DNA of 64,000 nt from Isoetes taiwanensis (GCA_021234155.1 JAJEKV010000015.1:8615046-8679045), one strand, 5' to 3'. Shown: positions 26,886 through 39,079, counted from the first letter of the stretch. Translations and numbers: made by a program. Notes: generated by a model from the letters alone, not told the origin.

Positions 26886-27716
26886 TTGATAAAAAAGATT
26901 TACAAAAAAATCATGAATAAAGTGGGGCACCAAGATGAGCTCAGTATTAATTCAAATTTGTGGCAACTAAAGGGCAAAGAAATATACTCAGTAAAGGAGA
27001 TCTATGGAGCTCTGAAAAGACATAAACCCTTTAGAGCAGCCTCCTTATGGAGTTGTGATGAGGAGAGATTAGCATCAGTTAATGCTAAAGGATGGAAAAG
27101 CTATACTGCTAATAAAATCAAAACTTTTAGATGGCTCGTCCTGCACCAAAGTTTATCAACCAATTTAAAGAGATCCAAGTTTGATAAATATCTCCGGCCA
27201 GTGTCCGCTTGGATGTGGAGAGATGGAGTCATCCAATCATATGTTTGTATGCCCATGCATTGGTGAATATTGGAGCTAGGCTGCACCGATCAACAAAGGA
27301 GTTGTGAGTAATACAAACTTGCTAGAATTTCTAGATACCGAGAACATCACTAGATCCCTGGGATGCTGGGCGATATGGAAGCATCGAAATAGGGTAGCCA
27401 TGAAGTATAAGAATCCCGATATGATCTGGCTAAAGCAAACCTTCCTGGGTTACTAATTGATTCAGCTGTGGCCTATAGAGTTCTTAGAGGGAAGAATTTT
27501 GACAAGTCCTGGACAACCATTGGTAGGTTCCAGGGGATGCATGAATTCTATGTGCGAAAACTAACCATTGATGATGATGTCTTACAAGATGCACATAGGA
27601 GACTTAATCAATTTGTAGTTGCAGAAAGGGACATGGGGGTTGCAGCGGATTCAGATGAGGAAGATTCTACTCTTCCCAGAATTGAGGAAGAAGACACTTT
27701 TATTCAGCTGAAATAA
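26886..27716 (+). pseudogene. LINE C-terminal region (zf-RVT-like) and acidic tail
   Basis: The frame at 26886-27266 contains NKIKTFRWLVLHQSLSTN, which matches the conserved tryptophan-rich start of the plant zinc-binding RT C-terminal region. The cysteine cluster that should follow is eroded. Near 27360-27440 the text reads CWAIWKHRNRVAMK, another common C-terminal block of plant L1 ORF2. The frame at 27468-27716 is 82 codons and ends in an acidic run (DSDEEDSTLPRIEEED). It may be the last part of ORF2 or separate sequence. All parts are interrupted by stops. Confidence 0.65.
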
Positions 27717-28179
27717 GAGTTGGTACATGCCTTAGCCATCAAAAAGATCCTAAACAAGCCTGAAGCTTGGAGACATAGCAATCTGATATTATTTTTTACG
27801 AATTTGTACCACAAATGGCAGCAGAAGAGGGAGGCACATGTACTCCTGCTACTAGACTTCAAGAATTATCCTGTGGCAAAGCTGGACCTCCTGCTGAATA
27901 TACTTGGAAGGAACATTGTTCTTGATCTCACCTCCCCATTCAAGATCTCATAGATGCACAGTAATCCTCATAGACAGACTCTATTTTCAAACAAACTTTA
28001 AATAGGTTTTAGTATCTTGATATTACTATACGAAATGGAGCCTATTTTTAACCGGCCCATATGTAGTTATATGGTTCCATTTTATAAGGACCATGTTTTA
28101 GATTTCATGAAATAAGCATGCCTCCTGAGGCTTTCTCTATGATGTTTTTTATTTAAATTCATATAAAACCAATCTTGCC

Positions 28180-28198
28180 TTCAAAAAAAAAAGAAAAA
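28180..28198 (+). other. Poly-A tail of the LINE
   Basis: An A-run with a single G interruption follows the AT-rich 3' untranslated stretch after 27.95 kb and precedes unrelated sequence. It sets the 3' boundary of the LINE. Confidence 0.7.
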
Positions 28199-28724
28199 AT
28201 TATGCTATGCACTGTTCAACCCATGGCCTATGTCTTGCATGATTTTTATCTTGCTTACTCTCAAGACAAATTTTCAGAAGGACATCCTTTCGTGTTCACT
28301 GGCAATAAGTCGGAAATTTTTTTACTCCAAACGGATAACAAATATCTTTCTGATCCCACTTGCACTGGTACTCTTCAGAAAGAATATATGCCTGAGCTTT
28401 GTTCACACCAAGAGCTTTAGGCTCAGGAGGCTCTCCACAGGGTTTAGATTCATACGCATGAAGATTATGGGATTGGCTATGCACAGTTATTTCTACAACA
28501 TGTTGGCACCTTTAACATTCTCCGCTCCTATCTAGATCAGGTGATTCCAATTGATTGGCAGCTCTCTCCTCTCGACACTTTGATGCCACCTTAAGATTGG
28601 GAGACTCATAAATGTTGTCTATAAGTGTTTCCCATAGTATTTGTGTCGGTTCTATCAGAGATGGCGCCTAAAATGTAAAGAACCAATTTCGGTTGAGTTG
28701 ATCAGTGAAATAATGAATATAAAA
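28199..28724. other. Spacer between two retroelement remnants
   Basis: Short frames of 62-101 codons occur on both strands but show no domain I recognise. The segment separates the LINE poly-A tail from the chromovirus integrase fragment. It may contain the decayed 3' untranslated sequence of the latter. Confidence 0.35.
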
Positions 28725-29950
28725 TATGATTTTATGTATGCAGTATGGCCCTTGAGGTCTGGCAACCATCAATGTTTGAAGAAGGTCGGAGCATGGAATG
28801 TAGTATTGTAGTAGTTGCAATGTTCATGTGCAAGCAATATTTGTACAAATATGTCATTTTGTTGCAGCTTTTAGACAATATAGGAGTTTTGTGCAATAAT
28901 AAAGACGACGCCGTAGGAACTTGGGAGTCCAAGATTTCTTGAACTTCAAGTTCCTCATGATCATCAATTTCCACTAGTGGAGGAAGCGAAGGAATTCGAT
29001 TTGGGAAGGGATTAGTGTGTACGACCCCATTAGCGAAATATGAAATACTGAATGTAGCCAAACAACTGGAGGAAGCTTGAGCTGAAAACCAACACCACTG
29101 ATCTGAGTCGTGATCCAGTAAGAATCAAGGTGATAATAGTCAAGCTTGTTGCAGGGATGTGAGATGGAGGTGCCTACGCATAAGTCAGATAAAGTCACCA
29201 ACGTGAAACAACGTAGGATCCTCCTGGCTAGGTAAATCTGCATAATGTCAATAGTGTCCTTAAGTCCAGAGAAGGTAGTGCTGAAGATCTGATTCAAAAG
29301 CCTAGAATTTCTCAAGCCGAGACTCAGCCCTAGAATTGACAAAGTCATTTCCCGTGACACTAAGGGGCCAATGGGGATGTTGCCTAAGGGACCAATGAGG
29401 ATGTTGCCGAGTTCAGAAACAACGGAGTCTGGCCCGTGGAAGCGTAAGCAAACTCAAGCCAATTGACCCAATCATCCTGCTGGTGACTGATAAAGCACTG
29501 CAAATATTGTTCTAGAATTTGATTGGTCTATTATGTAATAGCTCCAAAAGTCGCTTTCAAAAATCCGCAGCAAACTGAGGTCGATGAGACGATAGCATCT
29601 GGCAATCCATGGAGCCTGACTAGCTCATGAGAAGCAATAACAACGACCATGATGGCATCATGACCCCGAGAGAATGACAACTCTGAAATAAAATCCACAG
29701 AAATACTCTTCCAAAGTCCATCTCGAAACGGTAAATATTAAAGAAGACCGGAGATCTCCGGAATCTTCCGGGACCGAAGCGAAAACTTTGGATCGCGACG
29801 GGACCTTCACTAATACTCTTAACTAATGGGTTCAAGAATCTTGGCTACTCCAAAGTGTTCGGCCTGAGGCAAGTCATGGCAAGCCTGAAGAATTTAAACA
29901 GTTTCTACTACGTGGTGAAGACATTTCAAGCGAAATCTTTCGTGACGAGG
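28725..29950 (-). pseudogene. Chromovirus (Ty3/gypsy) integrase fragment with chromodomain-like end
   Basis: Read on the minus strand, the pieces come in pol order. HDLPQAEHFGVAKIL (about 29833-29885) resembles the zinc-binding N-terminus of integrase. WKSISVDFISELSFSRGHD (about 29655-29735) starts the catalytic core. LHGLPDAIVSS (about 29585-29620) and LEQYLQCFISHQQDDWVNW (about 29455-29520) continue it. GVGFQLKLPPVVWLHSVFHI (about 29040-29100) is the GPY/F-like C-terminus. EIDDHEELEVQEILDSQ (about 28920-28975) resembles the start of a chromodomain, which targets such elements to chromatin. A piece between VVVI and LVRLHGLP is deleted, and several stops are present. No RT, RNase H or LTR adjoins it, so it is an isolated fragment. 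Confidence 0.8.
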
Positions 29951-30405
29951 AGTGTTACTCTATCTGTCCGTCTCAATGCATAGACTATAAGATGACAATC
30001 TCATCTGGGATATTATTATACAATTCTTATGACTTATATTTGATATGGGATAAGATTGCTCTTGGGATACATAAAGCGTTTCTAGCCATAAATTTATGTA
30101 CTCCTTTGAATTTCAATAAAGTAGACTAAGCATCTTCACCATGCCATCTAGTTGCCCACTTCTTAACATCCGCATATCAACCCACGTACTTGATTGTTCC
30201 AATGCTTGCAAAGAAAATCTTGTTGGGTCCATAGATAGGAAAGGGTTCATATAGGTGATGGTCCTGCACAAGGCTTCAACTTCGAATGGCAGCACACTCT
30301 TGCTAAAAGTATGCAATAAGGCATTTGAGTCTTTACTCCAAATTCACCAATTAGAATTTTTTTTGGACCCGTTCAATTTTCTCCCCTCCTTTCAATGAAA
30401 GACCT
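29951..30405. other. Unannotated flank of the 30.4 kb LTR
   Basis: No gene is recognised. The last five bases (GACCT, 30401-30405) directly abut the LTR. They read AGGTC on the opposite strand, identical to the five bases before the LTR at 59072, and are a probable target-site duplication. Confidence 0.4.
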
Positions 30406-31953
30406 TGTGACGCTCCCTGAATATATATGGCGCTCTGGACGTATACATACAGGGACTTCCCCCTCCCATGGCAATCAGCTCACCATGGCGGGGCCCTCAG
30501 TCTAACTTGGACCATCCGGTAGAGATGCGGGGTGAAGGACCGGAGGTGTCATTAAACCCACGCCTTCAATGGGACTCCTAAGTTGCGGCGTGAATACATG
30601 TTAGCACGGCATAAATCATATATAAATAACCACCAAATGGCGGTGGCACATCCATCAAGTACTAGCGACGCAAAGAATATGCATCTAATCCTAAGGAAAA
30701 CACCCCAAACCCGGGTTCTACCCGGTTCGGACTCTGTGAGGATGGACTGGCGGCTCGGTCTCAAGAGATCAGCAGGGCGGAGGTATAACTTTGGCGTTAG
30801 GCTGGCATAAAAGCAATGGCTAGGGTTGTCCACTCCATCCGCCCCTCTTATGCACACTTTGCGGATGAGTCGAATCATGCTATGGGATCACTATAGCCTT
30901 CGGGCCTTGAGACTCAAGGTATCACCCTTGAGCCTACTCGAGGGTTTCATGAAGACACGGTCCGATGAGGCGGTCGGGGAAGTGTCCCCTTCCGGGGATC
31001 ACCGGCGGTTCCATGGGTGAGCTAGAGAATACGTGCGCGCATCGGCGACCCACCCCGCATCCGTGCCGACCTACTCCCCTAACTTTATCTTCAAAGTACA
31101 GGGATGCCCCATACGGGTCACACCTACGCACCCGTGAGTGTCCGGACCCATACCCGGCCCTCTCGTGACCGGCTTCTCGGGCCTAGCCCACTTGTGGGAG
31201 TCCGGGGAGCCTTTTATGTTCCCCCCCCCACTTCACCACTGCGTCCCTTCTCGGTGCTAAGCAATTCCATAGCATCCATGACTCGGTGGTCTCTTGTGCC
31301 TGAGCCGCAATTAATGGGAATATCTGAGGGCTCTATCTAGGAGCATACTACAATACATGGGCTCGAGAGGTCTCTACCCCCGTAATCCTCCATCTCCCAG
31401 GAGTGCTAACTAAGTAAAGAACTACTAAACCATCAACCAAAGCACATACGTAGACTATAGATAAGAATACTCACCATATCAATCAAGGGTTAGCCTAGCA
31501 GGGTAAACCACGAGAGAAAGCAGAGAGAGAACACACCACGAGAGCTATGCTATAAATTAACAAGATAACCTACTGACTAACCGTCAAATGGGTCTTGGGC
31601 ACTCCGTCTCGACTAAGCGGAAGGCTGGCTATTTGCTTCTCCTCCTCCATCTCCATTGCTCCTAATTCGAATTGGGGCACTGAAGCCCTAATTTGGGTGT
31701 CCAAAATGGAAACCACACCTTGCCCAATCGATTTGGGCCGGGTGGCATGTCATTAATTAACTAATTTGGTATTTTAGCCCTTTTTAATATTAGGATAAAC
31801 CTAAATTCGAATTAGGGTTTTGGGTTGGGTTTCCACCTTTATAATTTAATTATTAACATAGCTAACCTTTAATTAATGTGCCATTAATTATTCATATTGG
31901 ACGTGTCATGTCTTTATACTTAAATATGCGTTATAAATATGTGGAACGTCACA
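30406..31953 (-). repeat. LTR copy A (3' LTR) of a chromovirus-like element
   Basis: On the minus strand it begins TGTGACGTTCCACATATTTA and ends GGAGCGTCACA, with TG...CA ends and a length of 1548 bp. The same sequence, inverted, is at 59072-61358. By eye the two are roughly 90% alike across most of their length. In coding orientation it is preceded by a purine-rich AAGGTGGAGAA tract, which marks it as the 3' LTR. Short open frames inside it (for example around 30.55-31.34 kb) are non-coding LTR sequence. A solo LTR is ruled out by the polypurine tract and the pol-like tail next to it. Confidence 0.85.
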
Positions 31954-32100
31954 TTCTCCACCTTAAAAATGATGATGTCCTCAGCATCAAGACTACTCTT
32001 GTTCTTGAGGGCAACACATCATACATTGGAAGGAAGTCTCCCTCCCTTAAAGAGATAGCTTGAGATTATAAGTCACCTGAGACGTTGTCATGTTCAAAGT
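31954..32100 (-). mobile_element. Polypurine tract and internal 3' end of the element of LTR A
   Basis: Immediately upstream of the LTR on the minus strand lies AAGGTGGAGAA, the plus-strand primer of LTR retrotransposons. The frame reading through it ends LKNKSSLDAEDIIIF-KVENVT. This resembles the C-terminal tail of many plant chromovirus polyproteins, where an LEDK-like motif precedes an ENVT-like end that runs into the LTR. Further upstream (above about 32.1 kb) no pol sequence is recognised, so the element is cut here. Confidence 0.65.
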
Positions 32101-34417
32101 GATTAAGTTTGAAATGACTTGTAATGTGCAATTTATAACTTTCACGGAATATAAGAGGTACGGTATAGATGTACATGATCATAAGCTTAGGATTGTCAAA
32201 AAGTGAGCAAATCAAGGTTTGTGGAAGTCTCAACTGTTTCATTAGAGTAATTGTGAGTTCCGCGATCTATCTATTTTAGAAAATTTTCTTTCTATACACA
32301 CGGGTAATTGATTATATATTATGGACCAGTATAGAGATATAAGCAACTTCTATTTGTTCTTTTAATATAATACAGACTTATTTAATGGCGCAGTGTTTAG
32401 TAGAAAGTCATTCTAATGATATTAACTTTTGTGTATATGTGTATCATATTCTCGCTTGACTTTGTAATTCATTTTATTACAGGCAGCCCTAATTTAATTT
32501 TGTAGCAAAATTTTGTTTTCCTATTTTGTTACAGTTTTAAGAACTCGTATGTTCCTATCCTCAGTGTTTAACAGGCCCTTGACAGTTATACTTACCGTTT
32601 AATACAACTATATATTGTAGTGTATCGGACAGTTTTACCTATATAGTTTAATATTAAGTACAGACAGACGTTGTTCATGATTTATTATTCATAACCTTGT
32701 TATAACCTAATCTAAATCTTGTTATTCCCTCAGAAGTTTGTGTAAGACATACATACTTATCTCCTTTCGATTATCTTTAATCTTTCCACACTCACACTGT
32801 CTATCTTTAGCATAGATTACACTCAGATGAGGACACATATTAATTCATTGGTTATGTTTATACATTTACTAGACGTCCCGATATTCTTACATTTGAGTTA
32901 GTTATTTATTTTATTGCTATTTTCATAAATTTATCACACATACAGACACTCTTATATCTCTGAGGGCACAGTGCAGGTGACATATATATATTAGTAATTG
33001 GTACCGCCCGTTAAGCTATCCGGCGGTGATTAACTATGGCTATGCAATCGTCGGTTATCCACGAAAGGCAGTTATGACTATGGTGTCCACGGCGGAAGCT
33101 TATCGAAACCATGCACAGTCCGTCATTGAGCACTGTTATATGGTGATGGTAGTAGGTTACGGGCTCTTACTTGAAGTAGAAGTCTTTGAATGTTGGGAAT
33201 AAGGAGTGTTAAGGTATCCCTATTTTGGATAGATACTCGAGAAAAATTGGTATGACGATGTTTGGTATCTGATTGAAACACTGGACCTAAGAATTACGAA
33301 GTGGTGTATGATTATCTACCATAGACCACGTTAGAGAGGTACTATACTAAGGTGGAAACTGGATTATGAGTACCCAGCTCCTGAGCGGGAAACCACTTTA
33401 GAAGTGTAGAGTTCGATCATGATGGTGCAGGCATAGAATGTCGAGCCAACATTTTATAGCTATTGCCACTTGAATGGAGGTATGATTTGCGGAAAGGTAG
33501 AGAATAATGTTGTATGAGGATGCGGATCCATAAACTACGGATTATAAAATTACGCATGCATTGCGTTTCGTAAGAAGATTGGTGTTCCTGAGGTGTGCGA
33601 TAACAATGCAGATACGCTCAATGACGTTGGTCAAATGCATGACCATTACGAAGGATATAAATTAAGGAAATGGACACATCGATGTGGCTGGGAACATGGA
33701 GATGCGAATAAGAGGCTGGACAATAGTGTGGAGCGTGGTTTGCACACAAGGTGAAGAAGCGACAATTGGTAGGAGCGCGCGCCCAACCATGTAAAGCCGC
33801 AAGGTATGTTGGATCTTTGGTGAAGCCAGACTATGAAGGAAAGTTGACCTTCAACTAATGATATATTAGGAAGGCAAGTAATGTACCCACACGACAAGTG
33901 GGAGACAAGAGGTGCTTGAAAGTTGTTGTAAACAACGTTTCAAATATATAGAGTTTGGAATGACACGTTGAATGTACCAAAGTGCGGAGTATGAACAAGG
34001 TAGGCCCAATGAACATCTCACCAAGGAGGATGTGTTACGGACTTGGTATCGTGTGTGTATTCCGAGGAGTAACTCGGCGTTGGTATATATGTGTACTAGG
34101 ACCATTTAATAGTAAAGCGTAACTAAAAGAAGATAGGATATATAGTAGAACTTTTAGTTCACATTCCATATGAATCTGAGTAATGAAGATAAGGGTTCTT
34201 ATACTAGAGATGAAACATGTCCACAAGGAACTTAGGTTGGCATTTGCCCTGTGGAAGTTATGGCCGGAGCTTGAGGGCCGAAGGCAAAATAAAGGTTAGT
34301 GGTGTCGAAACCACAACATGTGTGCGATTACTAGATGACCAAGTTGGGGAATTAAGTTGGCCGTAAGTCTGAATATAGCTAGATGCCTATGTCAACAAGT
34401 TACATAGGAGTCTAGAC
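32101..34417. other. Unrecognised sequence between LTR A and the Helitron gene
   Basis: 32.1-33.0 kb is strongly AT-rich and without long frames. 33.0-34.4 kb has higher G+C and several minus-strand frames of 60-83 codons, with no domain I recognise. The non-coding 3' end of the Helitron (which should end in a hairpin and CTRR) would be expected somewhere here on the minus strand, but I could not fix it. A breakpoint of the proposed inversion would lie near 32.1 kb. Confidence 0.35.
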
Positions 34418-35319
34418 TTAGGGTTGGTGCACACATGTTACTATATCATATAATAACAACCCCTGTGACCTGTGTACCGTCCTAGTCGCGGCCGTTTGGA
34501 TGGGGAACTGGCATCTCATGATCTTGTGCCTCTCGTTCTTGCTTGCCTGGCATAGCTTGGTCAACTTCTGGATTGGCATCCACGTTGGGTCGATCCCTTG
34601 GGCGTAGAGGTGTCTCAGCTTGTCTAAACAGTTTCTTCTTATTATGGGCTTCATGAATGATATCCAGAGTACCTCTGTCTCACCCGCATGCCGCTCCAGG
34701 ATACTGTCAGCACTATTGGCGAGGCCGTTGGAGAGGTCAATGTTGCTTTCCATGACTCGGCGAGCATGGTGCATTTCACTCTAGCTTGTCTTCGATCCGT
34801 CGTCTTTTGAGAGTCTGTGGGTAGGCTGATGCTCCTTTAGCAGTCGTCCTCATGCGTGTCTGTAGAGTGGAGGTAGATGCCTTGCTCTAGTATTTCGGCG
34901 TAGACTTTGTCATTGTGCTTGTCCTTGTCTTTGTTCTTGTGGAAGACATACAGGAGATGTGTGTCGTCGAGTGCTGGCCGGATGCAAATGGAGTTCACAA
35001 GGCGCGGGTCATCTGTTGTTTGCTCTGATTTTCTCATGTGTACGATTAGGCGTGTGAAGGGAAGGTTAAATCGGCTCGTCTCTTTGCCTTACAATCTCGA
35101 TGAGCTCGTAGTACTTGAAATTCGATTTCCATGAGTGGTACATGCGGGAGCTGGGCCGATGCCCTAGTTGTTCAGCATCATTGGCGTCACGGGTGCATAA
35201 AATTCCACTTGTCAAACGGTGGCTTCAGTTGAAAAAAGTCTCGGTGCAATCAGCGACATATCCCCAAGCGGTGTGGGCATTCGCGGTGGCCTTGTACTGG
35301 CGAAATGTCAGCAAATGAG
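34418..35319 (-). pseudogene. Helitron PIF1-type helicase, C-terminal half
   Basis: The minus-strand text continues the helicase begun at 46.4-46.9 kb. YYELIEIVRQRDEP lies at about 35077-35115 and matches a conserved block that follows the ATPase core in Helitron helicases. NIDLSNGLANSADSI (about 34700-34745) matches their NxDxSxGLxNGxxG block. FPIQTAATRTVHRSQG (about 34458-34510) is the final helicase motif. Frameshifts lie between these blocks. The 5'-proximal half of the same gene is on the far side of the Ty3/gypsy insertion. TVHRSQG differs from the TINKSQGQ-type motif I associate with common plant Helitrons. Confidence 0.8.
35315..35319 (+). repeat. Target-site duplication, left copy (ATGAG)
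   Basis: ATGAG directly precedes the 5' LTR. The same five bases directly follow the 3' LTR at 46382-46386. Five bases is the normal length for Ty3/gypsy integration. Confidence 0.9.
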
Positions 35320-35905
35320 TGTTAGTCCTGTGCCTCACAGTGCGGGGACTATTCGCTCATCTGACGGACCAAGTCAAGGCCAGGAGTCACAACGAGGGCG
35401 GGTCGGTCGTCAAAAGCCCAGCAGAAGACCAAAGCGGAACCACCGCGGTCAAAGGCGGCGCTGCTTGAGTCAAGAAGGCGCTTCGGACAAATGGCGGACC
35501 CGTCCGCCGCCCTCGCGTCGGCGTCGGCGTGATTCGAGGCACTTCAAGCGGCACGTCGGCATTCCTGCCAATCGAGGCCTCCTTCGAGAGTCGGCGCGAG
35601 ATCGGTCGAGTGTCTATATTGGGCCAAAGGCCATTGTACTATATATATGAGTAGAGCTAGCACATGAGTTTTTAGATGAGTTTTGAGTCTTGTCTCACAT
35701 GATTTTCTCTGATTGCGAGCTCATGTATCTTCATTGACATCAAGGAAGTTGTTCTCTTTATTGCGATTTCATTGTTCTCTTTTTTGTTACTGTTACGTTC
35801 TTTGTTCCTTTCTTGCAAATCAGCGTGACATAGCTCGGATTCTCTGTTAGATCAAGGGTCCTCACGGTAGGGCTCTTGCGAGTTCACAGAACCAGACCCC
35901 AAACA
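35320..35905 (+). repeat. 5' LTR of the Tat/Athila element
   Basis: It begins TGTTAGTCCTGTGCCTCACA and ends GACCCCAAACA. It matches the 3' LTR end to end, with differences dominated by 1-3 base indels. A GC-rich 5' half with GCGTCGGCGTCGGCGTG is followed by an AT-rich half with a TATA-like sequence. Confidence 0.93.
35639..35649 (+). promoter_or_regulatory. TATA-like box in the 5' LTR
   Basis: CTATATATATG follows GGGCCAAAGGCCATTGTA. The equivalent site is conserved in the 3' LTR at 46113-46123. It is the likely core promoter of the element, with transcription starting a few tens of bases downstream. Confidence 0.55.
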
Positions 35906-35925
35906 TCGCGCCCATTTCTTGGGGT
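35906..35925 (+). other. Probable primer-binding site, tRNA-Asp-like, degraded
   Basis: TCGCGCCCATTTCTTGGGG directly follows the LTR. It resembles the tRNA-Asp-complementary site of Athila/Tat elements with several mismatches. The assignment rests on position and partial resemblance only. Confidence 0.4.
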
Positions 35926-35944
35926 TTGATTTTTTTCTTCCATC

Positions 35945-37510
35945 ATGTCCGCTAGAGTTTCACTCTGAAGAACTCCTACGCCCAAGCGGCTCGTCTGGGC
36001 GCCATCAGCCCCCGCAGGTATTCGGGATATGTATGACCTTATGACATTGAGGGAGGTCATTATCCGGCTCAAAGGCTCGGTCGGCACCTCCTACCCCTAC
36101 GTGTTCATTCGACCGGGGGTCTCCCCGGTTGTCGTCATTGTTCCCCAACCTCAATCTCCACAACATACCCTGTTCAGCCCACACCTCACTATTTCCGGAC
36201 TCGGCGGCACATATATCAATATCCCTTCGGGCCAAACCCCTCTCCCATCACAACCTTCTTCACCTCACGGTGGAATGGGCTACCATCATGTCTCTTTTTG
36301 GCCCTACCCGCGTTCACAACTTTTGGTCTTCTCCATCTTTTCGGCATGCTCTTCACGTTTGCAAACTCTGATCTCAAGCCTCAAGAGGATGGCTCCCAAG
36401 GCCCTTCCCCACGGATCTTTTTCTTTTGGGACCACATGTTTTTCGGTTCCACCCGGCTCCTCGGCCTCAGGCGTTCCACCTCTCTATACTTCCGCTTATC
36501 CTCCACCCAATCCACTTTGTCTGTCGCGTCGGTTCCACCTTCACCTCCAACTCCCTAATTTGGAAGGTTTATCAACTTTGGTAACACTAAGGTAAACCTG
36601 CGGATCGGAGTGCTCAAGCCCACATGGAGGAATTTGAAGCCTTGGCCATTCTGAGCGGTCATGCGCGGCCACAACTCAAATTCCATATCTTTTTGACCCT
36701 TTCTGGCCCCTCATCAGTGGTTAATGGCCAACAAAAGTCATTGGAAGCGAGTTGGCAAGAAATGAAAGCGCCTTTCTGTCTCATTATGGCACCGCGGATG
36801 ATGATGGAGTTACTCCTCAAGCAACTCAATGACCTTCAACAAAGAGCCCACGAGGAGTCGCGGGGATTTTTGCGGACCGTCTACACATTCGTCGGCAAAC
36901 TCGGGGGTACCCCGCGCAAAGCCGGATCCTGCGTCACGGTTTTACTGCGGGGCCTTCCCTCACGCCATTTGCCTCATGACCGAAATACACCTGCGTCCCA
37001 AGTCTTTGGGCGAGCCATTGAATGGTCAATCACTCTGTCAATGTTTCTTCACCGGGTGTTGCTCTCCGGGGAACTCCCTTTCATGCCCCCGTCATGGTTC
37101 CCGAACTTCCCGTTCAACCTCGGCAAACAAATCCTCAATGCTCTCACATAAATTGTACTATTTGTAAATATCAAGGTCATCGGCAAATGAATGCAACGCC
37201 TCAATGGACCTCCTCATTGTAAGCGATGCAATATGTGCAATCGCGCCCGCGGACGAATGCACTCGTTCTCATCCTACACCTTTTATAAAAATAAAATGGT
37301 CTTTCAAGTCAAACCCAGCCTCAACAACAGCGATCCTATCGGCCTCGGCAATATCGGTCTCAACCACGCGGCCGGTATCAACAAACCGCGGCAATCTCGG
37401 CACCCGGGGACAAAGCAACCGTCCTCCCTTTGATCCTTCCAAGGCTCAATGTTATCATTGTCATGAATGGGGTCACACCACCGCGGCGTGTCCTCAACTT
37501 CCTCAAGTTC
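35945..37510 (+). pseudogene. Tat/Athila-type gag with zinc knuckle, broken
   Basis: A likely start ATG at 35945 reads MSARVSL and meets a stop at once, then continues in frame with RTPTPKRLVWAPSAPAGIRD. Gag-like sequence spreads over several frames to about 37.4 kb. Near 37450-37491 the plus strand encodes CYHCHEWGHTTAAC, a perfect CX2CX4HX4C nucleic-acid-binding knuckle. An earlier CTICKYQGH near 37150 may be a decayed first knuckle. Gag would form the virus-like particle and package the RNA. Multiple frameshifts make it non-functional. It is preceded by the LTR and primer site and followed by the protease region. Confidence 0.75.
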
Positions 37511-37859
37511 AAGTCCAACTTCGGGTTCAAATCAACACCTTACGTCCGCCTCCGCCTGCCAAGCTGTGGGTAGCAAATGGCAAACAAGGCCCGTCTCGGT
37601 TTTGCGGAAGCCTCCACGGCCGCCTCAACAACGGCGACCTCGGCGAGGCGCCTCTACATCAATCCTATGGACCAACAAGCTCAAGAAAGAGATTTATCGG
37701 GCCCTCAATCCTCGATTCCGGCAATCAAATTGGGTAGGACTTCTTGCGCACGTCACACTTTCGGGCTTCCACGACCTTTGACTATCATTCCTCATGACCG
37801 CGCAACTTTTGCTTTTTGCCGTGGACACCATCCCTCATGGCGATGATAAAAAAAGTCCG

Positions 37860-38600
37860 CCGGCGCTGATCTTGACAAACTCATGCCTCACGTCATGCCT
37901 AAAGTGAGACACAGTATTCTTAAACTTATGCAGGCTGCGGAAGGTCGAACATTGGCAAATGTTCACGCCACCACTCGCGCTCACCAGCGTCAGGCCGAGC
38001 CATCATCATCCACTGGTGGCCGTTCTCACACGTATCCAAATATAGCTGCTGAAGTCGAGCTTCTCAAAGAAGTCTCCGCTTCTTTACCACAAACTCCGGC
38101 TCCTCTGGCCACCTGCGGACCCTTTTCACATGTTCCTTTGGAACTTCAGGAAGAACTCGCCAAGATCAAGATTCCCTTGAGCCTGGCCACCATTTTGAAA
38201 CTCTGTCCGGCTCTCAAAGATCAGTTACCTCTTCCCACGGTTCTGGTTGGAGCTGTTGCAACTTCAACACCCAGGGTGCATGCCACGGTGGGCAATCAGC
38301 AAGTCAATCATGTCCAAATTAATGGTGGTAGTAGTGCGTCAATCTCATTCTTGATAAACTCAGGAAGCAATTGGGCATCAAACAATTGTCACCGAGTGCC
38401 TTATGACATCAAGTTGGCCAATGGCCATATCCACGCGACCTCAAAGGCGTCCTCCTCTTCTCCATATCAGCATTGGTGACCTCAAATTCCCTTTGGAATT
38501 TGGAGTTTGGAAAGTAGGAGAGGATCCTGGTGATTATGAAATGCTTGTTGGCGGATCTTTTCTCCAGACAGGCAAGAGTATTCACTCTTGAGGCCACGGA
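37860..38600 (+). pseudogene. Retroviral-type aspartic protease region, degraded
   Basis: A frame of 198 codons (37883-38479) includes VNHVQINGGSSASISFLI followed by NSGSNWASNN. In active Ty3/gypsy proteases the second part would read D-S/T-G-A/S. Here the catalytic aspartate is replaced by asparagine. The following frame has DLKFPLEFGVWKVG and YEMLVGGSFL, which resemble the C-terminal half of such proteases. The position between the zinc knuckle and RT supports the call. The copy is inactive. Confidence 0.55.
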
Positions 38601-39079
38601 CCAACTTCGTCATCATCGATGGCCATCTCAATGCCCCGCGATGGATCTGAAAGCGGCCAATTAATCTCTCGTTGAGAATGCTGAACCCTCCATCACCGGA
38701 CCGCGGACTCTGAAGAAGCCCAAAATATCTATCATGTTCAAGCTCCTCCGGTAGTCTCTCTCTCTCATCTTACCACGAGTATCTTTGATCCTTGGGGGTG
38801 ACATGGCGCTAGATCGGGACCAGGTGTGGCGGCTCTTTTTGGACCCTTACGGCTTCTTGCAATCGCATTCAACGTCTTGATCATTTTCTGACCAACTTTC
38901 TTCTTGAGCGGTCGATGTTCATGCCGTCATGAAACAACCTTTGCTTGATGGCCTTCGGCACCTCTTTTCTTCACCCGCATAAAATCTTTGCTCCTCCCGT
39001 CATGCTTCACCTCACGCTCATCGGGTTCCGGAGGCCGGGGAGGTTGTTCCTCACATTCAAACTCCGGCGTGGAAATTGT

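Larger units (their letters stand above)
23899..28198 (+). mobile_element. L1-type LINE retrotransposon, decayed
   Basis: In order on the plus strand: an AP-endonuclease domain (23899-24640), a linker, a reverse transcriptase (about 25440-26060), the RT thumb/connection region (about 26230-26500), a zf-RVT-like C-terminal region (about 26890-27290) and an acidic tail (27468-27716). It ends in an A-rich tract at 28180-28198. This order and the poly-A tail are typical of plant L1 elements. Many stops and frameshifts make it non-functional. The 5' end is not defined and no ORF1 is recognised. A target-site duplication could not be identified. Confidence 0.85.

Noticed and set aside
30552-31340. 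Several open frames of 60-108 codons on both strands
   Set aside because: They lie inside LTR copy A, and equivalent frames are not conserved in LTR copy B. They are chance frames in a GC-rich LTR.
28725-31953. Integrase fragment and LTR copy A as parts of one element
   Set aside because: Both are on the minus strand, but integrase lies beyond the outer end of the 3' LTR, where only flanking DNA belongs, and no primer site is found there.
36029-37846. Many overlapping plus-strand frames taken as separate genes
   Set aside because: They are pieces and shadows of a frameshifted gag of the Tat/Athila element.
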